Under the pieces are notes generated by a model. It was given only the letters and a program-made list of their open reading frames with translations. It was not told where the DNA came from and made no database searches. A stretch of 64,000 bases of DNA from Diprion similis (lineage: Eukaryota > Arthropoda > Insecta > Hymenoptera > Diprionidae), in contig NC_060111.1 in NCBI RefSeq assembly GCF_021155765.1, positions 2,299,497 to 2,363,496 of the forward strand, written 5' to 3'. The translations under genes were made by a program, and so were the position numbers. Positions 44,201-56,085 of the stretch are shown here, piece after piece. The stretch's first letter is position 1. Each line of letters begins with the position of its first letter.

Positions 44201-47200
44201 TCCTTCAGGAGTTCATCGCCACGGTCTAGGACGAATCTGGCTAACGCTTGTCCACCGGGCCAGAATATGCTCCAGAATGGTTCGGCGAACGTCGCATCTC
44301 CGTTGGTTGTTGAAGGCGCTGGGGCGTGGTACAAAGGGCAATTTGGGGTCAAAAGGTGCAGCCTTATCTCCGGAGTGAGATGAGCCCGTGATATTTCCGT
44401 GCTTCCGAGGATCGCCTTCTGCAACGTCCCATTGTTGGTATGTTCTGATTTTCGCGCGGTACGCTTGGTTCCAGAAAGCGTCGATTGTTCAGCCGCTGTT
44501 GATTTTCCTCGTTCCGCAGTTAGCCGAAAGGAAGCTAATCGTATACGGTTCGCGAGAATCCTCGCCCACATCGCACTGGCACGCGTTGACCTCTCTCAGC
44601 TGTAAAAAGAAAAATAAACAGTTAGTATTTTGGACTGCTCGTTTTCCACGTAAGTTATTATACGGGTTACAGATACACATGCTGTTATTTCTGTAATTCT
44701 CACAGGCCAGCACATACGCTTCGTAACGCGTAACGTAAAACGTAGCGTTGGAATTACAGAATCATTAGCTATGATTAATTTCGAACTTTTCGGGGTTTTA
44801 CAAGCGAACGTGGAAAACTATCCGTATCGTTGAATATAATGTGTGTGAATGCGCATTCGTTTTATAGACATAGTCGTTAGGCTTGATAAACGTGCTCGGA
44901 TATAAACCGCCTGTTTCCTTATAACGTGCTGAATCATCGTGTACTAGGCAAAAATATTTTCTGATCGCGCGACGGGCGATGCAGGCTCGTGGAAAGAGCG
45001 ATATCATTCGACTGGTCGACGCTTCCCCACAGACGTTTGGGCGTACGCGATAAGGAACTGAGAATAAGGAAAAAAACATAAACAAGAGACGAAAAACAAT
45101 CGGGAACCCTTTGGCTTCGTTTTAGCAGAATTCTTACCCGGAAAATGATTTCATGCGAAGCATGCGAAGAATTGAAATGCAGGGATTTTCCGACTTTAAG
45201 CAATTTTGTGTAAGAATTCTATGAATCGCGCCAAACGCTTGAGTATATACCGATTTCTGGCCCCTGATTGTGTAACTTGTATCACCGTTCTTACAGTGAT
45301 AAGATTCATTATGACCAGCCGAACACTTTGAAACTTCTACTCTTTCACCTGTGATATAATTATGGAATCAGGCACTCGGCCGGGCCATGGACTTCGTCCC
45401 TTCAAACGATTCATCCGTTTAACGTGTAACCACGATTCCCGCTTCTGATGAGTCACTTTTGTGGGGGGAACGATTGGAGCGACAGAGAGAGAGAGAATGG
45501 AACGCAATAAGCTGCATAGAAACCGGAGAGATGAAGAGAGAAAGGAGAGAAATGACGTGAAGGAATTCCAGCCGCTTTCTCACTCTCGAAGCGGGTCTAA
45601 ACCCGACCTTTAAGCGACAGGTAATTACACAGGGTTGTTCCCCAACGCTGACGGTTGCGTCAGACGGTTTTGAATTGCTCGCGGTATTTGTTTCGGACGA
45701 TAAACGGATCAGCTGTCTGTGCCAGTCGGTTCAAATTTAACAATAAATGATTCTGCCATGGCTTTCATAATACAGCAAATTATCTCTGACGCCGGTAAAG
45801 GAGGACTCGACACTCGTGTGCCATCTGTTCAAATGGGAGTTCTTCCGACGGATCGGGACCAAATGCTTTCCCCGAATTTTCAATGTCCGATAAAAATGCA
45901 TTGAGGAAAATGATTACGGTTACAGGAATTCTGTATGTGTAGCGTTAAAAAAACCAGTCGCAGCCAGCGAGAATTCTGCTCGTTCCTCGTACCCGCTTCT
46001 ACGCGTGTGTAAGATATCCGTACACGAATCAACACTAAAGCACGATTCCGAGCACAGACAACTTATAGGATTCCGAGGAGCCTCGAGTGCCTGCCAAGCT
46101 GGTGTACGAGTCTCGCCTCGTGCATGTACATGGCGCCAAATAGCCACAAACGAAAGTGCGTCGCAATCGTCGGCAACACGGATAACCGAGGAATTTCACT
46201 GGAATAACCCTGACCACGTGACTCAGGCGACGGGGAAGGGATTCATCGCCTGCATAAATAGGGGGACGGCATCGTCGAGGCAACACTCATGTAGCATTCA
46301 TTCAGCCGACTTGTTAAGCGATATAGTTTAAAGCAGCGCTTCTACTGTGCAGTGAGAAATCATTTGAGAGACCTGGAAAAGCGAAAAAAGGATAACGTGT
46401 TAAAATCGGCTCGATGATAAGACGTGTGTTGAATTGTTTAATCGAGTGATAATCGATACTGTGTGAATACCGTATATAGTGATTCGGGAAACTACCCGCA
46501 ACCAAAGGATTACATTGATTGATCGATCAGAACCACCACCGACCTTCGGATCGACCGATTGTTTTCATCCGACGTAAGAATTCCACCGACGGCCAACAAA
46601 GTTCAACCGTTCCGCTCGACAATTTATAGAGAAGAACTAAGAACCAGCACCAAAATGACTTACAAGGATGTACTTGCTGTTCCGCCCCCCCAGAACGTCA
46701 CTTTCGAAAGGTGAGGAAACAAGTTGAAGTTGCATATTGAAGTATATGAAATTGTTCACAAAATAGAGGCAAGCTCCGGTCAAATAATCTGCAAAGTAAA
46801 ATGGTGATGAAATAATCGTTGAAACGGTGACAGATAAGATAAAAAAACATGGGATAGGGAGGGGTAAATTTGAACAACTGAAAAAATCTCGCTACAACTC
46901 GTTCTAACTAGCCAAACCCAATATTCATTTTGTTCAATTTCAACGAAATTCAATATCTATTTGTTTGTGAATGAATTCTGTATAAATATTTCATTCGATG
47001 ACCTTTCACGTGTTAAAGTCGAGGCTGATATAAAATCATTTGCTCGATGGTAAGAAGACAGGGGGGGGGGGGGGGGCATGCTATTACGAAACTCGATTAG
47101 ATAATTAACTCATCGGGTGAACTTCAAAAGTATTACTCTGTAAATTTTTTGACCAAATCTAAAGCCATCTTGAACATATTACCCTGAAATTTTTGCAACA

Positions 47201-50200
47201 GTGAAATATATATGCACTCCTCGCTATTAAGAAATACCCGCTATAACAATATCCGATTAACTTACAGCGGCAAACTGCCATCCAACCTGCAGCAAGAGTT
47301 GAGATCTCAGGGGACGGGAATGCAGGTGACATGCGGTATGCTGCCTACTCTGCAAGCCCTGGCCTCTTGGGGTTGTCGAAGCCTGCAAGGGAGCGTGTGC
47401 CTTGTTTCATTGTACGAAAAGCCGGACCCCGCATGGCATCTCCAGATGACACTACTCGAAGCCTATTGTCGCGAGCATGAGATCGAGGTCGTCAAAGTTA
47501 GAGCCAAGTACTTGAGGGCGGCGTTGGGTCCTCAGCACATGGACATTTCCTGCGTCTTGATAGCGCCGGCGGACCCGTTCGACCTGGAACCACCTGCGTG
47601 ATTTGGAAAGTCAGATGTGAATTAATTCACAGGAAAAAGAAATTGAAAGAATTTTAAATGAAATTTCGCGGGAACCGCGAGATCGCACTAATGCGCTGAA
47701 AGCATCTTGATTTGGAAAACATGTATGACGTGAGGGTGGAAGAAAATAAATCTACGATGTTTAGGACGCTATTATGTCCTGTGAGACATAATATGCTGAT
47801 TTGTATATTTTTGTATATGCATATATGTATGTGTAAGATGGCAGAAGTCGAAAATGAGAGAGCGAGAGTTAAGAGTGGTTCGCTGTTTATCGACAAGCGA
47901 ATCGGAAAAAAAGAGAAATAGATTAATAAGATATTGCAAGCCTTTGCCACTGGTGTTTTGGCAGAGTTTATTTTTTCTTTGTTATGTGTGAAGAATAGGG
48001 AGAAATATATTTTTGTATGTGTAATTTGAAAAATTAACATATCTATATATATGTATAGGAAGTTAAAAAATATGTAATAAATTATGAAAATAAACGTACA
48101 CATGTTTGTAGAAGAATATAAATTCGTGATCTTATTTTTACCCTGATACATCATCCCTGTTTTTTTCCAAATTATAGCCACCATCGTTACTTGTTACATT
48201 ACTTGAAGAAAAAATTTGAAAAATAAAATAAAATGAAAGCGAAATTTTTCCCCGAAGCGGAAACATTTCGTAAGGGAAGTTAAATAGTTGACAATTTTTT
48301 TTCAGATTGCCAAATATTTAAGGAACGCTAACATATCGTCCGTCGAGGAGCTCAAAATCTTAAGCATAACGTGAGTAGGTGTATATATGTATATATTACT
48401 TACACCAAAAATCCAGATTGAAGATCGAGAGTTGAACGTAAAATTTGGTCTAGTACTCTGTAAGGATGAAAATATTTCCTCTGAATTCATGCACGTTGAA
48501 TCTTGAAGCCTAATTGAAGTCACATTTCGGTTTTCCTTTTCCATTATCTAAGCTGTGTTTCATCACGCAGGCCGACGTCGGAGGTGGTTTTTCACTTTTT
48601 CGGAAACACATACGACGGGGATAAAATACGAGAATCTCTCAATCGACTCGTGCAACGACGTCGTCTGGGAGAAATATCGCTCGAATCTACACATTTCACT
48701 TTCCAGCAAAAGCCAGCACTGAAGTTGCAGGTGAGGGTGCTAATCCATCGTATTCACATACGCATTATATGTTGTTCGACGGATGTTGTTGAATAGAACA
48801 CGTTCTCCAAAACTCCGAGTGTTTCAGAACCTACGTATAAATCAGCTTAACGAGCGAGAAGTACGATTGGGTGACCAGTTTATCGTATCATGCGTTGCCC
48901 AGGGCAGCTACAACCTCACATTTACCTGGTACAAAGATGGAATGTTGGTTAATACGAGTAAAGCAACAAGGTGATGATCACAATAAGACGATTTTTCACT
49001 GAATAAAGTATATCAGACTCTATCAATAAATAACCGCAATGAAATATGTTTGATTTAGAGAAATTTGGGTGAAGCATCTGCCCAATGATGGGTCGGATCA
49101 GTACACCTCTTTGCTCGGAATCGATAGATCAACGCTGCTCGACGCAGGCCAATATACTTGTCAAGTGATTGACTGGGGCATGGAGCAATGCAAGAGCTTG
49201 ACCATCGACATACGGGACGAGCCAAATGTCAGGGTGGTTCCGATGAGCGCGACCATTGAAAAGGTTGGTGATGGTTGTACTGTAAATTGTGAATCTGTGG
49301 TCTCCACTCCGGCAGTATTCCGATGCGGGATTAACCCCGAGTGGTTAATTCACTCTCCATGGGTGCTGCATAATTACAATTTTCACTGCCCAGGGGAACA
49401 ATATTCAACTGAAATGCTTGACCCCCAACATGCGGAGCATCGGTATAGGGTTCGGCTGGAGCAAAAATCGTGCATTATTGAAGCTCGAGCCCGGAAGTGA
49501 AGTGTGGGAGGACCTTTTTCCAGCCGGCAGTATATTGAAGATTACAAACGCACAAGTACGTTGGTACCTGCAACACAAAGTTCGTTTCATTGTGTATTGG
49601 ACTCATACCCTCACCTTGTATTCCAGAAATCGGCAATATACACGTGCAACGTTGCTCAGAGGTCGATGGCGGTGCGGGTGGAGGTCGTTAATCGAACACG
49701 GATACCGATATGCCTAAGAGAAAGAGCATGGGGAGTGAGGTGGCCAGATACTGGGCCAGGATTGGAGGCGCTTCTCGATTGCCCGGAGAATTTTTTTGGT
49801 CACCGTGTAGCTAGGCTCTGTTCCATGAAGGATGCGACGACGCCGGAATGGCAGCTGCCCGATTTCTCCACCTGCCTCTACGAGCCCTTATTCGCACCCT
49901 ACAACAACGTAAGTCGAATTAGTTTGGAGGCATTGATTTCATCTCAAATTTACAATCGTCTCTAGGTAGTCTGTGCATTTGTCATACGTAAAGGGCCCAT
50001 TTTTTCATTCCAAAGTTTCAAAGTTTAACACTAGGATACCAGAATACGACAGGTGCCGAAACCGTAAAGGCATACTGGAGCCTCCTACGGTCTAGGAAAA
50101 CTCCTTTGTATCCGGGTGAGGGGGATCGCATAGTTGCACTTTTGTGGGAAATCGAACAATACCTAAACGCTACGAAGGAACTTGCCGACTTGATTCATTC

Positions 50201-53200
50201 GGCCGAGCCTTTTATGCGGATCGTTAATTTCGTTGTCGAGAATGAACACTCGGTTCTGAATGAACAGGTAAATCGATAACTTTGGCCCAGTCCATGACGT
50301 AACATAAGTGCCGAATGCCTGCATCCAATTGTTCTTCCAGCAACTGACACTGATGCAACAATTGACCCGTCGCAATTTGGTATACTGGGCTGAACAGGCA
50401 CACCCACCTCAAATGCACCTCGCACTCTCAGCTATAGTGGCTGACGTACTTCCGTTGCAAGTAGATAACAGCGACGGTGTGACCCGGACGATGAGAATTC
50501 CTGGGCCTGACTATATGTGAGTGATCTAGGTGTAATCACACGTGGTCCTGGAATGAGAATTTTATCATCGACTTCTTCTAACTTCTAATTAGGTATCCTA
50601 GCTGGTACAAAGACAACGTTCTTATCCGCGTAAATAGAAATGATTTGACAGGGAAAAGGAAGGACGATACATACAGCGGAATCACTATCGTGTACAAAAA
50701 CCTGTCGAGCTTATTGCCGAATGTGTACGTCACGGAACTCGAGTGAGTAAACACCGTATGTTGATAACGAATTAATGAAGAATAATGCGTATAATATCGA
50801 TGAGTGATGGTTTTAACAATACGAATAACCAACCATATTCTACTCTGTGCTTTTTGATTAAGCGATGGTACAGATCTTGAGTATCGAATTAATTCGCGGA
50901 TCGTAACGGTAGACACAATATTGCCGGAAAAAAAGGTGGCGAAGATTTTTACACAAGGGAAAATATCGGTCGACCTACTGTTACGTCATATCCAAAACCA
51001 CTCCGGAATATGGAACACATCGTGCGGGGCGGCAGATTTCACAGGCTCGTGGAATCTCAATACCTGCGTTAGCGATACTCTTCCGGACGGCACTGCAACC
51101 CGGTGTGTTTGTCCTCACCCGGGAACCTTCGCCGTATTTCTGACAGCACGCGCGGTTCGGGTGAGTGTTTCCAAACTGGATATATTCTTCGAACTTTCAA
51201 TCGGTGAGCATGCTTTCCTCGGCTGCAGAGCTTCGTCTGAAACAAAAAAGTCTCGGTGTAATCGATGTTCGCCATTTCAGGTGGCCCTAGCAAAACACAA
51301 AAAAGCCACTCTGGTGGTGATGGTGGGCTGCGGAAGCTGCCTGTTCCAATGCTTGCTCACGTCTATCATCCTGGGCTCATATTGGTGGAAGAATCGTACC
51401 TGGCTAAACTTTCTTAAGGTACAATGTTGCACCGGACTTATTGGAGCGATGGGAATATTCATTTACGCCACTTATCAAACCCTACCCGAGGTACGTATCC
51501 TGTCTAAATCAACAATTATTCTTCTCCCGTAAAAATCTCTTCAGTAGTAATATTGCAGGTCAATTTAACGAGTTTTCAAATTTATTGATAGGACTGAATA
51601 TGGTTTCTCCTGTGAATTTTCTGTTTTACCAATGCAGCAATAAATCATAATATAAATAATGTTTATCTATTTATTTAATTGGTTCCAGAGCGCCTTCTCT
51701 CTGGTGGCTATATCTCTTGAGGCATTTCTGCTTGTTGGCATGTCAGCCCCGATATCCCAGGCGATGATAATTTACGCCGAACTAACCCAGGTTCAACAGA
51801 GCCAACACCTTCAGCCCACGGTGATCGCGGTAATCACAGGTGAGTTATCTAGGCTTTTGATTTCTTTAATTGAACAATAACTGATACTCACAGCATTCAA
51901 ACGCGTTCATGTTGAATTCCAAGGAGTTCCAGTCTTGGCCGTTCTGGCGACTGAATTGGCCCACAAAAGCACCGGTTGGCATCACGAATCTTGGTGGCTG
52001 ATGACTGGAAGCGGAGTCTTCAATATATTCATAACTTGCGCGACGATCATGGTCCTGATATTCATTCTGCTGCACATCGGCATTGTACACAAGGCCCACG
52101 CTCTTGTTGCAGAGAATATTCTGAAAAAAGAGACGATAGAGACAAGGTAATATGGATTATATTATGAATTGCGGTGGCTTGACTTAATTTACAATTACTT
52201 TTCCACAGAATACGGCTGCTCCGTCGTGCGGCTGTAATATTGTGTGGAATTATATCGATGGAGACCTCGTCAGTTTTATACGTCAACTCATCGTCCACAA
52301 TCGTTCACTACGTATTCGCTACGTTATGTGCTCTGTTGGTAAGTAAAAAGCAAAAAAGAAAAAAGAGAAGTCGACAATATTGTAAATGGTTAATCCGTTC
52401 TTTTTTCAGGGATTTATCGTGATAGTCGGTTACGTGTTGAACAGTGAGATTCCACTGGTAGCTCCGCTATTCCAAAAATTGAAATGGAAGAGCAAGCTGA
52501 GCGACGGAGAGATTTCCGACCCGGTGAAAGGTAATAACTGATAATAATTGAAACAGTCGCGGTTTCAATTAGCCGGATCGCATCAGAGTATAAATAAGTG
52601 ATTTTCTCCACGACCCGCAGTCTGCTCAAGGAGTAACGAGAGTTCGGAAAACGAGATGGGTCAATCGATGCAGCTGAACGAGCCATCGTACCTGGAGGTT
52701 CGTGGAGTGGCAGCTGGTAGTATAGACACTCGAGAATACGGTGCTGAGCCAGCGGCGCCGTCTTACAAGAGTTTCGGAATCCCATTGGTTGGTAGATTTC
52801 TGCCGGAGATTCGAATCGACGGTACGGACAACGTGAATTTGGAAAACTACAGCACGAGTCCAAGGAAGTATCAGGAAGCGCGGCTCGAGTCTGCGGAAGC
52901 TGGAGGAGGCGGAAACGCGACGATGCAGGGTGCGGGGTCAAGTGGTGGCGCGATTTACTCGTTCGATTCGAATTACGAGGCCGTCGAGCATCGAACGCTG
53001 AGGGATTTCAACCCGTACATCGTTCAGGCCCCGAGTGTTCCTCCGGTTCCTCTGGTTCCCGGCGTAATGCCAGGAAGCTGTGGCGGTTCGGCGACGGTTC
53101 TCTGCAGCGCCGAGGTCGAGTCACGGCTTATGAAAATCGGCACAATGCCGGACGTCACGCTGGCCATAAAGCAGACCGAGATCGAATTGCGGCCGGTTGA

Positions 53201-53393
53201 AGTAAAGGCGAGGGAAAACGTCAGTCCGATACCGGACATAGCGAATACAAGCGAACGGAAACAGCCCGACGGCGAAGAGAATGCACCGAAAATTATCGTC
53301 ACCGATTGCGAAAGCAGCGCAAGCGGGATGCTCGATCGAATTTCTCACGATCTTGACTATCTGTTGAATCGTAAACACGGCAACGAGTCGTAA
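38225..53393 (+). CDS. Adhesion G protein-coupled receptor with CUB, EGF-like, SEA-like, two Ig, HormR, GAIN/GPS and 7TM
   Basis: Coding exons: 38225-38784, 39693-39803, 39912-40003, 40800-40892, 40967-41070, 48306-48370, 48571-48730, 48828-48970, 49059-49263, 49394-49555, 49627-49908, 50016-50267, 50341-50516, 50593-50742, 50863-51160, 51281-51490, 51689-51839, 51894-52146, 52209-52338, 52410-52530, 52621-53393. The sum is 4491 nt, exactly 1496 codons plus stop. Residues 1-25 are a signal peptide. Then come a CUB-like domain (about 31-160), EGF-like cysteine clusters (about 168-290), a SEA-like region (about 290-395), Ig1 with C...W...DAGQYTC (398-505), Ig2 with KC...W...YTC (512-585), HormR (590-655), GAIN (660-950) and seven hydrophobic helices (about 960-1225). 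The tail is about 270 residues, with no clear PDZ ligand. The GPS keeps its Trp/Cys frame but reads CVCPHPGTFAV where HL(T/S) is expected. Subfamily is unresolved; Ig plus HormR recalls ADGRA, CUB plus SEA recalls ADGRG6. Confidence 0.88.
41340..44571 (-). CDS. ETFBKMT: Electron transfer flavoprotein beta subunit lysine methyltransferase (METTL20 type)
   Basis: Seven-beta-strand AdoMet methyltransferase of mitochondria; family members methylate lysines of ETF-beta and modulate electron transfer from acyl-CoA dehydrogenases. Two coding exons, 44571-44100 and 41710-41340, join in phase to 843 nt (280 aa). The first 20 residues (MWARILANRIRLASFRLTAE) are Arg-rich and nearly free of acids, as in a matrix-targeting peptide. 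Family blocks: FAEPFWSIFWPGGQALARF (about 95-113), motif I VVLDLGAGCGAVAIAAK (127-143), ANDIDPVACVAIDMN across the splice, VGDLLYDEE (about 202-210), and the C-terminal YGFDSATVWQF. A 2.4-kb intron separates the exons. A splice acceptor at about 44601 points to an untranslated 5' exon. The gene lies wholly inside an intron of the adhesion GPCR, in antisense orientation, its stop 270 bp from the host exon end at 41070. Confidence 0.92.
46215..46262 (+). promoter_or_regulatory. Candidate Gadd45 core promoter: E-box/AP-1 overlap and TATA-like box
   Basis: CACGTG (46215-46220) overlaps a perfect AP-1 site TGACTCA (46219-46225), and CATAAATAGG (46253-46262) lies about 30 bp further on. This is a sensible spacing for a TATA-driven start near 46285-46300, about 360 bp before the Gadd45 ATG. 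AP-1 and bHLH input would fit a stress-induced gene. Sites are seen; function is inferred. Confidence 0.4.
46655..47601 (+). CDS. Gadd45: Gadd45-family stress-response protein
   Basis: Two coding exons, 46655-46710 and 47268-47601, give 129 aa. The start is MTYKDVLAVPPPQNVTFER; the second exon holds a compact ribosomal-L7Ae/Gadd45-like alpha/beta domain. Recognition rests on the order GMQVTCGMLPTLQAL, GSVCLVSLYE, HLQMTLLEAYCREHEIEVVKV and DISCVLIAPADP. This matches Gadd45 (activators of MTK1/MEKK4 upstream of p38/JNK and regulators of growth arrest). It is shorter than vertebrate members (about 160 aa), and the acidic loop after the LxxxE block is reduced to EKPDPAW. The gene sits on the same strand inside intron 5 of the adhesion GPCR, with its own promoter (E-box/AP-1 and TATA-like box at 46215-46262) and a 3' UTR with AATAAA at 47745-47750 and again near 48076. 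Family assignment is by pattern, not by search. Confidence 0.8.
47061..47076. repeat. G16 homopolymer in the Gadd45 intron
   Basis: Sixteen consecutive G residues in the intron between the two Gadd45 exons. The true length may differ, since such tracts are error-prone in sequencing. Confidence 0.8.
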
Positions 53394-53626
53394 TGACTGA
53401 AAAAATTGTACGCAGGAATGACTGTGTTTCTGTTCGTCTTGCATTAAGTTAATTCGAAAATACTAATTTGTATGCACACGGTATGTATGCGCATGCATAC
53501 ACTTATTGGTATTCATATATACAATAGATGTGATCCGTCCTTCTTCTAGCTTCATTTCATCGCATCTTTTCGTTTTACACATCGATTCGTTATAGTTAAC
53601 GTGATATATAAGCGATATGCACCGTC

Positions 53627-53648
53627 AATAAAATTGTTGTATAATAAA
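53627..53648 (+). promoter_or_regulatory. Polyadenylation signals of the adhesion GPCR
   Basis: Two AATAAA hexamers (53627-53632 and 53643-53648) lie about 235 bp after the receptor stop codon. They are the first strong signals downstream and probably mark the main 3' end. Confidence 0.55.
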
Positions 53649-54610
53649 GAATGGCTCACGCGTGTGTTTATTTCTGCCAATGCGAATTGTACGAATTTTA
53701 GAATGATTGTTCAGAGATATGATTATACTATATGTATAACTTGATAGGGTATTATACGTCATAAATAAGTTGTACATAATTTTTAACGAGGACAAGTGTT
53801 TCCGCCATGCACACATACACGTACAATACATATAAAACGCATTTGTACGCGATCAATAGTGTGTGTATGTGTATAATTATATATATATACTATTATATTT
53901 ATTTAAATTATATAAAGTTGATGTACGGAAAATTTTAATTAATGATACACTAATAAATTAAACAATATACAATTATTTAATTAATATTATATGAAAAAAT
54001 TTTCCATGACAAATAATTAAACCAATGATAAATCTCTGTAAATTTTATATAAATATCATACCTCGGTGATATACATTATACAATTATTGATCCGTATGTG
54101 GACGTATACGTGTTTGAATATATTTGCTATTTTATCCCACCGTTCCACACTGTAAGATTACTTATTATTACTACTATTATTTATAAAATATATTAGTAGT
54201 TGTATACTGTGACTAGTTCTTTGTGCCATGAGCTAGTTACTCTTTTGAAAAAAAGGTAAAGAAAAAGAATATTATAAATGTTACATACGTACACGTTTAC
54301 AATAGATTCTCGGAAGTTTGTTTTTTCAATGGGAAATTCTGGTTTAACCAAATGCCACAGTTGGTAGATACGTATAGAAAATTCTTTTTTCAACAAATAA
54401 GACACATTGGCAACGTATACATACATACGAGAAATCATTTGTACCTCGAATGCGTAAGAATTTGTAAATATTTGTTTTATTGGTGATTCAGAGACCTACT
54501 ACATTTTATACATACTACGATTATTACACTTAATAGGTACAACGAACAAATTTGGCATTATACCGCTGCTATAAACAATTGCGCAAAGTGGCGCAGCTTT
54601 ATTATTCCGC

Positions 54611-54611
<1 letters not shown>

Positions 54612-54649
<38 letters not shown>

Positions 54650-54692
54650 CAGTAGTATTAGTAGTAGTAGCAGTAGTTTTAGTAGTAGTAGT
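54612..54692. repeat. (AGT)n microsatellite, imperfect
   Basis: About 80 bp of AGT units with AGC and ATT/TTT interruptions, between the convergent GPCR and NRBP 3' ends. Confidence 0.9.
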
Positions 54693-54988
54693 GGTAGGAT
54701 GAGAATCGAGATATTAAATTGATTTTCACAAGAAATATGCAGTAATCTGTAATAAAGTCTCCGAGCATTCGAGCGTTCGATATTTATGATTATCTTACTT
54801 TTGTTAACACAATCTATTACTCAGCTTTGCGTTCAAGGTATCACTCAGCTAGGTAGGTACATATTTTATTTCATGGTAGGACATATCGATGGCAGATGCG
54901 GAGCTGCCCAAAAGGTGTTGGAGATATTCTTCAAAACCATCGCACAGAGTGATAAGTAAAAAATGATTAGAAAAGAAACGAAAAGCAG

Positions 54989-55038
54989 ACGATGCTGTTA
55001 TCAAAAAATGCGTTTGTAATTTTTTATAACAGCATCGT
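54989..55038. ncRNA. Pre-miRNA-like hairpin (candidate)
   Basis: ACGATGCTGTTATCAAAAAAT (54989-55009) pairs with 55019-55038 over 20 bp with one bulged C, and the loop is GCGTTTGTA. Weaker pairing with several mismatches continues below the stem, as in miRNA precursors. It lies between the convergent 3' ends of the adhesion GPCR and NRBP. The loop is short for a miRNA and no expression evidence exists; it could also be a chance hairpin or a terminator-like fold. Confidence 0.3.
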
Positions 55039-56085
55039 GTGTTGTTACTTTAAATTATTTATTGATTATTAAATAACGTTTTTTTTTTCTCCGAATTTTC
55101 ATTGTACATATAAAAATAATGCCTATCGATTGAAATATCAAGATACACGGTTTCTTGTGGTTTTTCTTTTTCTTTTTTTGCAATTGTCTTGAATACTAGA
55201 AAAAAATTAAAAATAAAAATAAAAAAATAACAGAAATTGTATCAATTGCGTACACGAACGAGTATTATTCAGGGGCAAAAATGCTGAATTAAGAAATTGA
55301 AATCTCTCGAAGTGTATAAAATAATTTAGAATTCTACAAGTTGCTAATTATGAAGAAAGAAAAAAATACATTGTATGTACACGAGAAAATTTATATGAAA
55401 GCGAAATTAAATTCTAGAGTCGAAAATAAGAAATAATTTTCGTTCTATTTTTACTTTCCTCGCGTACGTGTCTTTGGGGAGAAAGTAAAAAGTTATCAAA
55501 ATGCATCTCTATTTAAGCATATTAATATTTTGTATGTAGCAAAAGCGGGACTAACGGAAGGTAAGACGTCTCCTTGCAAATAAAACAAAAAAATTCATGT
55601 AATAATATCAAACAATTAATACTCTATCTTTTTCCGGCGGCGTCGTAACTGAGAGTTTGTAGTTTTTTTTTATTTTTTTTTTATTTTTTCCCGAAAAGAG
55701 AGTTTAGACCCTAAGAATGTTATAAAATTTGTCTCACTAACATTTCAGCGATAATACAATATGACCATTTCTAATACGATTTACTAAATAAAATTTACTT
55801 TATTCATCTTACCAAATATTTCGACCCTGAAATTGAGTTCACTACGAACTGTCATATCGTACCGTGAAATATGATTCGGTTAAAATGTGCATGTTTATCA
55901 TCACGGTTATGCTTTTTCGAAAGCCACGACTCAGATTCCCCCTCCCCGCTCCTTCCAAGCTCACATCCCTCATTATTCCATAACTTTCTGTCGTATTTAC
56001 TTAAATATAAAAATACATAGCCAGTCTATATATAAAATGTGCAGGGTGGCACATTGAACTGAATTATCACGACTCCTCTCGATGG

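Larger units (their letters stand above)
41071..48305 (+). other. 7.2-kb intron of the adhesion GPCR hosting two nested genes
   Basis: Bounded by CAG/GTAGGA at 41070 and TTTTTTTCAG/ATTGCC at 48306, both phase 0. The SEA-like region is continuous across the join (EALLVRQ then IAKYLRNANI). ETFBKMT lies antisense and Gadd45 sense within it. Confidence 0.85.
53394..56085. other. Convergent 3' regions of adhesion GPCR and NRBP
   Basis: AT-rich and without coding exons. It holds the GPCR polyadenylation signals, the AGT microsatellite and the pre-miRNA-like hairpin. Part of the right half is probably NRBP 3' UTR. Confidence 0.6.
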
